Of a DNA stretch of 64,000 nucleotides, positions 23,701 to 35,700 are shown piece by piece; the first letter of the stretch is position 1, and each line of letters opens with the position of its first letter. The position numbers were made by a program, and so were the translations under genes. Origin of the DNA: Lepidostoma basale (lineage: Eukaryota; Arthropoda; Insecta; Trichoptera; Lepidostomatidae); contig JAHDVF020001313.1 in NCBI GenBank assembly GCA_022606425.2, positions 806,001-870,000 of the forward strand, in the 5' to 3' direction. Under the pieces are notes generated by a model. It was given only the letters and a program-made list of their open reading frames with translations, was not told the DNA's origin and did not search any database.

Positions 23701-26700
23701 TGTTAAAAAAACAGTCTGTTATCATAATACTAAATAATGTTTATTTATTCTAGATATTCACCTATATTTAGGAAATTAGAAATGTTTTATTTTAATTTTT
23801 CCCTTTCAAGTTATAAAAAAAAATGAAAAAAAAAATTGTCAATAGCTGATTGTAAATAGTTTTGCGTGAGTTGCTTTGTATTATACTAAAGAAAATAAAA
23901 ACTATATTTTTAAAACCTTCCTAAACTAACAATTCACCATTAGAAAAGGGTCCTCATTAAAAATACTTTTTGTTTGATCCTTTGATTTTTTTTATTAAAT
24001 TATTTGTTTTCACAAATTCTATTTTATTTCACACTGTTGAAATGATTGTCATTATTTAGCTTTATATAATTGTTTTAAACATACTAATAAAATCTATGTT
24101 CGATCTATGAAACACTAATTCAATTACGTCTGATCTATAGATCTTTGGTTTATGTTCATTTATCGGTTCCTCAGGTCATTGTAGCCAGTTCACCGAAATT
24201 CGCGAAAGTTAATTGAATGTTGATGATCAACCATTTGGGTTTTATAATATTTTCACGTATTTGATACGATCGGATATTGCATGCGATATTGCAGGGAGAC
24301 AAAACAGTTAATATTTAAAAAAAAAAAGGATGAAAGTATGATAAATGCTGTAGAAATGAGATGACTGAGAAGAATGTGCAGGAAAACGATATATGATAGA
24401 ATACCGAATGAAGAAATGTAAGGCAGATGATTGCATCATAAGTAAAATTAAAAAAGGATCCCTGAGATGGTTTGGACATATGGAACGAATGGACGAGAGA
24501 AGAATGGTTAAAATGTTGCATACAAGCAGTTGAGAAGAAAGAGAAGTCGTGGAAGACCTAGGAAAGCATGGCATGACCAAATTAATCAAATATTGAATGG
24601 CGGCCACATTCGAAGTCGGAAAAATCAACGAATGTGCATGTTACGATGTATGAATGTGGAGGAAGCTAGAGAGTATGGCGGTCCTTCCTCTCTGACTATC
24701 CCTCCATTAGTTAGTTTTTTTTTTAAATAATTTAATATAGAGTTTTTATTTTTTTTATATATTAATTATGAATTTTTTATCAATGAAAACACTGTTTTTC
24801 TTCTTCTACTTTTGAGTTTTACACCTTCATCACTGGGAAAACAATGTAAAATAAGTTTATATCATTCTTCCGATAATAAGTAAAACCATCGAGACATATG
24901 TAATAATAATAATAATAATAATAAATAATAAACTCAAAAGGGGAAAAATCAGTATTTTCATAAAAAATTCCTAATTTGAGTTTCATTAAATTTTTGCGAT
25001 TTTTTTTTGCGAACAGTATAGCTCATAAGTTACATAACATACTTACACAATGTATTTCTGATTACTTCACGCACCATCAGTATATACAGTGTAATTTACT
25101 GTGAGAATATAACAAATTGATATGTGCACTTTACGATATAATAGTAAAAATGTATTTTTTTATTGGCGATACCGCATTATACAATTCGTTACCCCATACA
25201 CCGACGAGTTATGCAGTCATATCCAGCGTTAGAGCAAGATATTCTTGCAGATATATCCAAATTTAATTTCTGAAGCGTTTTTTTGGTTCATGTTTACAAT
25301 TTTTTTACAGGTTCGTTACGTCCACGATGGCTCCGAGAACCATCAAGATCGTCTTGTGCTGGATATGGAACTCATCCCTGATGCGCGCTTCACACTTCCC
25401 AGCTACCTGCAGGGGAGGAACACGTTTGTGCTGCACGTCAATATCACTCCCATCAACGATGCCCCCGTACTGAACATTCTCCCAGGGAAAGTTTTGAGGC
25501 TAACACAGGTTACATTTTGATCATTATAATAATTTTTAATATAATTTATTTAACAAAGTAACGTAAAATAGATTATAGTAGTAAATTTTTAGCATGTATT
25601 AAAATTATTTTGCCTCTTAATCATTATTTTGTCAGTGTATTTTTTTTTAATATGTCAATATGATTTTATTTAAAACTAATTACGTTGATTCCCAAAAATA
25701 AATATATCAATAGAAATAGTTTATAGTCTTGAACTTTTTTTTTGTTAACCTTTTTCTGATGGATGTTCTGATGAAAAAATAAGGAGAACTATTTAAAGTT
25801 TTAATAATTATTCATGTAAATTTCAAATACTGGTTTTTATTCTTTTTTATTGTAAATTCAATCATTATATTTAGCTAGTTTGCTGAATTTATTAAATTTT
25901 AGAATACAAAAAGTAACACTAGCAAATTCTACTTCTATCGTGATCATTCTATCGTAACTATTGACAGGGGGTTATGGGTTTGAACAGAGGTACAAACTGC
26001 GTGGGTATCTTTATAGAAAAATGAATTAGTTAGTTTTGGAAATATATTAATGTCTTTTGCTAAAATATATAATCTTTTATAATAATAAAATATATATATT
26101 CCTCATATTGTCATTAGTTATGGATAAAACATTAATAACCTGTGTTACAAATAATTGTAATTACATATCTTAATTAATTAATTTACTATTTTAAGTTCGG
26201 AGAGTCAGATGTACTGCGGGTTACCCACTTGTACAGGGCGGGCCAAAATGAAAGCTCTGCATCCCTTGTGTCAATTAATTTTAAATTAATAAAACCAAAG
26301 ATATCCATCATTAAAATTGTTAAAAAAAAATTATTTGTTTATTTCAACACTTTCATCGAAGCAATGTATTTTGAAGTGTATGCAAACATAATTTTAACTG
26401 TGTGTTTATTAATTAATCCTATTGTATAGTGTGACTTTTCTATTAGTTTAACAAATTAAACTAAAACTAAAATAAATACATTGCTTTGAGGAATGTATTA
26501 GATTTTTAAAATTGTGTTTTGGTTAATTATTCTTTTTTATTTTTGTTATGTTTCTATTCATCCAGGCATGCAACAACAGAGCTATTGAATCTCTAACATG
26601 TGTTTTTCTGGCATGCCACGTATCCACTAATTAGAGATAACACTCAGGTATGTTTAACAATAGCTAATTCAATTGCTTTGTCACATTGTCACAATTTATT

Positions 26701-29700
26701 TTATCATATTTGATTTATTTCACAATTTTGTACAACAAATGCTATTTTATATGTATTACTGCATTATTAACCCCCATTGTGCGGCTGACTTCATTTGCAG
26801 TAAAAACAAATATGTCTCAAACTGCAGTTGACTACACTACATTTGCAGCTCAGACAGATTGCTGCAGTTTATCATAATATTACGTAAACATTTTTACTTT
26901 AATTTCTTAGTACAGTAAAATCTCGATATAATGGACCTCTATTTAACAAACTTCGGATATAAACAGACAAAAAATTCGGTCAAATCTAAAAAAATAAAAA
27001 CATCCTGTTAGTACTATACATGCTTAAATTTAAGTGTCGCCACATGTATACAATTTTTAGCGACCATGATAATCACGTTATGACGTGATTATCATGGCCG
27101 ATAAAAAGGATGAAAGTGAAGATAGCGAAGAAAAAGAAACAACACTGCCAAAAATGAAGTATCAGTTGTAAGTTTACATCTCGATGATCTAATAAAATTT
27201 ATTGACCATTCCTCAGATAACGAAGTTCAACTATATTATACGCATTTTTGTAATTTTAGAGAGTTGATTATAAAAATAACAGCAATCTTCAAAAGTGCAA
27301 ACAAAACTTGATTCCTTTTTCAAAGCAGGATTACCGAAAGCAAGTGCGTCGATATCAAACAGCAAAATCATTTCACGACGAGTGTCCGAAGACAATAAAT
27401 TGTTTATTTATATCTAAATAATCTCCCTCAATTAGTCTGTTATATCGAGGTTTTACTGTACTAAGAAATTAAAGTAAAAATGTTTATAGGATACATTCAA
27501 ATATGAGCTGCTTATGTAGTCTGCCACAGTTCAAAATAATATTTTTTTTTTACTGCAAATGTAGTCAATTGTAAAAAAAAAATTGATTTTTGAATTGAAT
27601 CATGTGTATTTTAATTGTGCTTTATATAATATCAGGTATTAATAAATTCTAACTGATGTGTTTTAGGGAACACGTAAAGTGATCACCTCAGAAATATTGA
27701 AAGTAGAAGATCCCGACACCCCCCCTGTTGACCTTCTATATTCTGTCTTACACGGGAAGAATGAACCTATCAGGTATGTGGACGATGATACCCAACATCA
27801 TTTTATTTAACATTCTGCTTTATATCGAGCCTTGGTCTCTTCGCACTTCTGTCACCGGCTGCGGCCTTCCAATCTCTCTTTTGTAGTAGTTGTGCAACGT
27901 CCTTCCTCACTTCATCCTCCCATATGAGTCTAGGCCTACCAACACTCCTCCTTCCACCCGGATGTCCTTCAAGGATTCTTTTGGTGTCTGAGACGACGGC
28001 ATTCTATCTCAGCCTGCCCATGTCGCTATTTTATCTAACATTACAATAGTATAATGTAAATATATCGTAAGTAAATATAATAGTTGTCATCGCAAACAAA
28101 AACCTATCCAAAAAGCTAAAATGGCAGTGCACAATGGTGTTTTTCTTCCGACCCTTATGTATGGAAGCGAAGCATGGAACTGGAAAAAGAAGGATAAAAG
28201 TAGAATAAATGCAGTAGAATTGAGATCTCTTAGACAAATGTGTGGATACTCTGTATATGATAGAGTGTCGAATGAAAATATAAGAAGTGAATGCGGTGCG
28301 AATAATGGTGTTATAAACAAAATAATGAGGAATTAAGATGGTTTGGACACATGGAAAGAATGGTAAAAAAAAGTGTATGTAAACAATGTAAATGGAACTA
28401 GAAATTGAACCGGAAGACCGAGGAAAACGTGGCATGATCAAATAAATCAAATATTGAATGTCGGCCATGTGAGGAGTCAGAGAAATCGACGTGCGTGCAT
28501 GACGAGAGAAATATGTCAGGAAAGAAAAGTGTGTCGGTCCATTCTTTCTGCCTACTCCTTCGGAGAGATGGCATGATGGTTTGTTAGTTAGTTAAATTGT
28601 TAATAATATTCAAATATTTTTTTAGTGGTCACATTGAGATGTCCGGACAACCGGTAGACTCCTTCACGCAGCAGGATGTAGATTCCGGACTGATTTCTTA
28701 TGTTCATTTTACTGGGAATGATAAAGCATCCAACAAGTCGTCCGCTAGATTGTCACTTCAGGTAAATCATTAGCTAATATATAACAAGTAACATTTTTTC
28801 TTTCAGTTCTTACCGAATCGTTTTCTCACCACCATAAACTTATATTTACTAGATAATCCATTGTTTTAGCCGAAACACTATGATACTTCAACATTATTAA
28901 ATGTTTTATTTTAAAACGTTATTATACGTATCACCATTCATTTTTATGAGATTGTTTCGACAGCTGTTTAGCCAAACAGCTATTGTTGATGCCAAATAAT
29001 AGGTTGGCAAAATAGCTGTCGCAACAATCTCATAAAAATAATTTTTGATATGTATAATAACTGTTTCAAATTAAATCATATAGTAATTTATGTTTATCGT
29101 AACTTATGTTTTATTAAGATTTTGCTAACAAAATGTTGTTTTGATAGGTGTCCGACGGTATAGAAACAAGTGGACCAGCGACATTAAGGATTGCAATTGT
29201 GCCTCTGCAAGTGCGATTAGTGAATAATACTGGTCTTGCATTAGTTCACAACTCCTATGCCATTGTTACTCCAGACAATTTAACCTTTGCGACAAATTCA
29301 GATGATACAACAGTAGAAGTGAGGTATGTCACAGTAAAATTACTGTTGTTTCATTAAATACTTAATAAATAATCAAATTAATTAATGTATTGTTAATTTT
29401 TTTTCATGTGTTCAGGTATGATATCATTAAACCGCCCCAGTTTGGAGTTGTTGAAAGACTTAGAGTTTTGGATGGCACTTGGCAGAATGTGGATTCCTTC
29501 ACCAGTCAGATGGTAGCTTTTGGTAGAGTGCGCTACATGCATTTGGTTGGCCAGCCGGTTCACGATGAATTTAAAGTAATTGTTTACAAAAATTAATTTT
29601 ACTAGTTATAATTTACTTAAAAAAATATGTTTCTAATGATAAATCTTTTTGTAGTTCAAGGCATCTGTCGGGGATATACGGACGAACACCCTTTACGATT

Positions 29701-32700
29701 TTCGTTTAACATTCATAAAATTGGAAATATATCAAACAGTAAACAACGAATTGGTACTTAATAATAGTAGAGAAGCATTTATCACCTCGCATCATCTGAA
29801 GTTCCAAACCAAGCCCTTGATGCTGACTGGAGAGCGAATCCAATACACACTTATTCGGCCACCCAAATATGGGATGCTTCACTTATCCACAGGCAAGCAT
29901 CACCTACAGGCGCACGATATCTTCACACAAAGTCACGTTGATTCCGATCAGTTCTGGTACAGACTTCACAGAAAAGCATATTCTCACGTTCAGGATGAGT
30001 TTTTCTTCATAGTGAGTGCTACCGAATGCGAGAATGCGACAGGAATGTTGTCCATCCGACACATACCGGGACCACCCACTAACGACCATCAACTATCGCA
30101 CATTCACACGACGTTGGAACGTCTTCAGGTTATAGAAGGATCTAGGATGGTGATACCGAGCACTCATTTAAACTTCAAGACTGAGTCAATTACTAATCTA
30201 GTATACAACATAACGCACATGCCCAAACATGGCAAGCTGGAAGTCGTTGATCAACTACAAAAAGTCATAAGGGACAACGCCACATACTTCACGTCGCAGG
30301 AATTGAACAGTGATTTTGTTTACTATTGTCACGATGATTCCGAGAGTCGTCACGATTCATTTCATTTCATGGCACTGAGTCCTGAGCCGGAAGATTTCCA
30401 GTATGTGGGAGTATTTCATATTGATATTTTGCTAAAGAACGACAATAGTCCCGTCCGTGTTACTGAAGGTATTTTTCATGTTGTTCACGGTGGGTCCAGA
30501 CTTATCACAGGAAGGGAGCTGCGCTATGTGGATGCAGACATCGACACCAAATCTTCCGACATTATATACATGGCTAGAAGTATTCCCAACGGTGGCATTT
30601 ATCGGGCAGATAGTCAATTTGAACCTTTTGCTCAGTTTTCTCAAGAAGATCTGGATAAGAACAGAGTCCTTTTCAAACACCAAGGGGATGAGTATGGAAA
30701 AGTCTCTCTCTGGATATCTGATGGAATGTACGATTCTAATGGTATCCTAGAAATTCAAGCATCTCCTCCATTCATTAGAATACTTCCATCCAATGGTTCT
30801 ATAGTTGAAAATGGAAAAACTGTTATCTTAACGCCAACTGACTTGCAAGTATGTATATATTTATTTGATTCTTGTATTTATTATTATAAAATAAATTAGT
30901 ATGCAATTCTGATAACACATTTGTTTAAGGTTGACACGAACATGAATTGTGCTGAGGAGGATATAAGATTTGAAGTTACAAATGGACCATCGAGAGGAAT
31001 AGTAGAAGTAGGGGGAGCGGTGGGTGCCATGGCCTTCACGCTCCTCGACATAACAGCCGGCCGAGTGGCATACAAACACCGAGAAATAGGCTCGTCTCTT
31101 GACCAATTTGGGTATGTTTATATATTTGGTGAAATTGAGAATTGCCACCACACCACGCGTTATCTTAGAGAAAAACTTGTATGTACATAGACTAATGTTT
31201 GAATGATTTCAGATTTAAAGTGGCGTGTGATGAGACAAATGGCGAGGGACTGTATCAGATTAGAATATTCCCGTCAAGCTACTGGGAACCTCTTAAGGTA
31301 TTGTCTAATAGAGCACTCGTAGTGGAAGAATCCACGAGTGTGATTGTCACCAGAAAGTGTTTAGAGGTAACGGGAATGTTTAAATATCTTTAATCTAATA
31401 TTTACTAATTTAAAAAATCTGTTTTAATAATACGTATTTAATTACTCTTGTTGCTTTAGGTTATGCATCCCCAAATAGAGCCGAGTAATATAATATACAA
31501 GGTGACAGATGGGCCCCACTTTGGCTGGCTGGAAGTTGTTTCTTCCCCTCTTCCAATCGAAAGTGAAAATTTTAAGGATGAACCTAAACCATCTAAGGTG
31601 TTCGATCAGGCCATAATTAATGCCAAGAGACTAAATTACGTTCAGTCGGGCGTAAACCAAACACGTGACAGAATCACAATCGACGTTACCAATGGCATTG
31701 TATGGCTGAAGGGACTTGAGTTGTCTATCATTATTGTGCCTGAATTTTTATACATGCAGTCTAAGGATATTACAGTGACCGAAGGCAGTCACGTGACTTT
31801 CAAATCAGATAAATTTACCATTTTAACAGATTATTACAGAGGCAAAATTACTGAGTATAGAGTAGAGGTTCCTCCCAAACATGGGAAATTGTGGAATGGA
31901 AAGGTTCTACACAAATTTTCCATTAAAGAATTGGATATTGATGGTATTAAGGTATGCATTCAACTTATTATGATATTGTTTATTTATATATTAACGCCTA
32001 TTTGGCCATTGTCCATTATTTATATTTATTAAATTACAATATGAGAATTTGGTGTTTCAGTATGAACATGATGGTTCTGAAGAAAGTTCCGATAGTTTTG
32101 AATTAGTTGCAATTACTGGAACTAATAAAGAAAGCGTTCCTTTCAAAATTACGGTGAACGTGGTCAGTGTAAATGATGAGCCCCCGATCATTGTGGCCAA
32201 CACAGGGTTGTGCTGCTTTGAGGGTGGACGCTTCATCCTCACCAGGAGAGAGCTTTGTAAGTTGGGGAATATACTAAATCATTTATGGGCAAAAGTTTCT
32301 CTCCAAATGCATTTTTAAAAGTATGTATTTTTTTAGACGTTGCTGATGTGGATACGCCTCTGGATAATGTTACATTTACAGTGTTAGAGATCAGTAGTGG
32401 ATATATTGCCTTGAAAAACACCACAAATGTAGCTCATAGACAATTTACACAGGGGAATATTGATAGAGGAGAAGTGGTATTTATTCATACAAGTAGGTTT
32501 ATTTTATTATGTTTAAATCATAAAATTGTACAAATATATGCACCCAAGCAGTTCAAAATATATATTTTTTCTTTTTGTTAATTATTTCAGATGGTACAAA
32601 GGGTCGCATCATCTTCAACATTTCAGATGGTGTTCATGTTTTACCAAGAGAACAATTTTATATCACCACGCGTCCAGTGCAAGTAAAAGTAGTTAAAAAA

Positions 32701-35700
32701 CAAAATCTCCACGTTTTTCCACTTTTAAAGAAGCCCATCACCAATGATATACTATTCAGTATGTGTGTTGATCCAAGCAGGGAAATTCGATATGAATTGC
32801 GAACGACTCCCTCTCTTGGAAGAATTCTGTTAGACACTGGAGATAATCACCACAGAACTATTAAAGAATTCAGCCAAAGGGATATAAATAATTCTCTTGT
32901 TTATTATGAGCATACACATCCATTTGCGGATCTTTATACAAATGATTCTTTTACTTTTGATGTTATTGCTACCTTAGCTAGACCGGTAATTGGAGTGACC
33001 TTTAATATAGAAATATCTGTGTCTTCCGGGGGACTGGCCAAGTATATCCACATTCCTAAATTAGAAGTGGAAGAAGGAGGCCATATTGAAGTGAGACTAA
33101 ACTTGACTGCTGTTGTGACCTTCTTGGAGGCGCACGCTGGGTTGAGGCAGCCACTTGTGGAGGCGCAGGTATCGCAGCCGCGGTATGGCTCGCTGCAGCC
33201 ACACATCGCCAGCTACACCCAGAACCAGCTTCAGAGTGGGGTGCTGTCCTATCATCATGACCATTCCGACACTCTCAATGATACTATTAAAGTATCCGTG
33301 TTCCTCATTCCAGATTATGTTTTGTTGTGTAATATATCTTTACCAATCACCATTATTCCAATTAATGATCAACCATTTAAGTTGCTTACGGAAACACCTC
33401 AAATATCTGTTGTGCAGGGTGAGAATTATACCATAACCCATAAAGATCTTCTGACAGAGGATGTGGATACCCCACCCACAGATATTGTTTATGATGTCAT
33501 CAGTGGTCCAACCCAGGGCAGAATACTGTTCCTACCTGATTCAAAAGGCGAAGAAGTTTCTTCAATCAATAAGTTCACGCAAGATGACATCAACAAAGGA
33601 AAGATACTGTACGAACACTCTGGGTTGCTGCAGACTACCACATTTTATTTCAGAGTTTGGGATGGAAACTTTAAACCCACTTATAAGCTTTTCAATATCA
33701 TAATCTTGCCCATAGTTCTTAACATAAGTACAGGAGCTCCAGTTTATCTCCAGCAAGGCTCTAATGTGGTATCCCTCTCCAAGGAACAGGTCCACCTTAC
33801 TACAAATGTGAGGAGAGCAAAGGTGAATTACAATATTACCAGGCAACCTTCACACGGCATGATCTATGTCAAAGATAATCCCACATCCGCATTTAACCAG
33901 CGAGATTTAGAAACTAACAATGTGTTGTACATGCAAAACGATATGACAACCGCCAATGACAGTTTTGAAATTATGGCTTCTGTGCTTCCCCTGACCGCAT
34001 CTTCTACTATAGAGATATTTATAATCGTGCAGCCACTGATGACGATCGGGTCTTTGAAGGTGGGTACATCTGATAAGAGCAAGATCACTCTCAGCACTCT
34101 AGATGCCACTCTTCTATCCAAGCTGACGGGCAGTAATCCTGTTTATACAATTATTCAACGACCTAGATATGGAAAAATTAAAAAAATTATTCGGAGTTCC
34201 GGAGAACACAGGAACGCCAGAGAGAGAGAAGTGAACTACTTCAATCACGAGGATATTAAGAGTGGAGTTATATATTTTGTCCCCAAAAAAGTTACTAGTG
34301 ATATTAAGAAATTAGAAGATATGTTTAAATTCACATTAGCAGCAACGATATACCAACCAGCTATCGGGGAGGTGAAAATTCTGCTAAGTAAAAGATCTAA
34401 AGACTTGCCGGGTCCTAATGATCCTGAGAGCCACGAGGGCATTCAGGTATGTTCTTTCTATACTTTTTTGAATGCAAATTGTGGTGTGTAGATTTTATAT
34501 TTGTAGTTAATAAGATTTTTGCTGTCATTTTTCTTTGAGAGATTTAGTGAAATGACAAATGTTATGTAAACCAACGCTATCTCTTAAAATGCTACACAGT
34601 TAATTGATGTGATTATTTACTACTATTTCCTTTTTACACCCGTGTAATATCTTGCATTGGGATATTTTAGGTTGGCGGCTCGCAAATTAATGCAGACTAC
34701 TTAATGATAGTAATCGCGGTGTCTGGGATAGTCTCCATCATCATTGTAGTGGTGGGGGTGATCAAGTGCCGCGTGCGGTCGGCCGCCAGAAAGGAACAAA
34801 GCATGCTGGAGAAGATGCACGGGCAATCGGGAGTAAGCGGGACAGTTGCGCCGCTCCCTTTGCCCCGCCCACCGGACCACCTTATGCCCTCGCCAGTGCA
34901 GGGGACACCATCTATAAAGAGGTTGGGCATCTCATTGTTCAACATTTTGTTTATCAAAATTATTTCGCAAAATTTGTAATGAAGCATGTGACAGAAAGCC
35001 AACTTTGAGTCTGTATGGATCATCCTAAAATGACCATATCTCTCCTTTTTCTCTTTCCATTGTGGTGAAAGGTTTGGCTGACTTTCGGTTGTTTCTAGAG
35101 GTGTCAGGTGTTATTGTAATGTCACGCGGAGGCACCTTCCTTGCCCCCCTTGTGTAAGAATGGTTTAGAAATGTATTATTTAATATTTAGATTTTTTCAA
35201 TATGGCATTTGTAATTAATGTTATTCAAGAATTTAAAGCACTTGTGGAGTAGAATTGGCGTAAAATTTATATTCAATATGTTTTATTTTATTTAAATATT
35301 CTATAGTGATATTTTACAAATTTTCAACTGTATTTTTAATCAATAATTTACTTATTTATTTAGACATTCTTAGATTCTGCCCAAGATCAAATCTAAAGTC
35401 CTAGTCCTAATTGTAAGACTGATGTTTTGAATTTTATTTTTCAGATATGTATCTTCTGACAATTCGATGCACACGGGAACTAACACGCCTCTACCCAGTG
35501 TCGGCAGCATCCCGCAGTGCAAGGTGACCCCTCTACGGGTGGTGGATGCGGTGCCTCTGCCCCCCGCGGACCTCAACTCGCGCTACCCTTATGGGGCCGC
35601 TGACGACCACACTGATGTAATTATAGCTTATTTTTTTTTCAAATAATGTCAACTCTCCTGGAGATCAATTTGCAAGGGAAAATTTCACGAACTCGTGACA

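Noticed and set aside
24308..24628. 106-residue minus-strand frame
   Set aside because: Antisense of the LINE tail whose plus strand reads GRPRKAWHDQINQIL.
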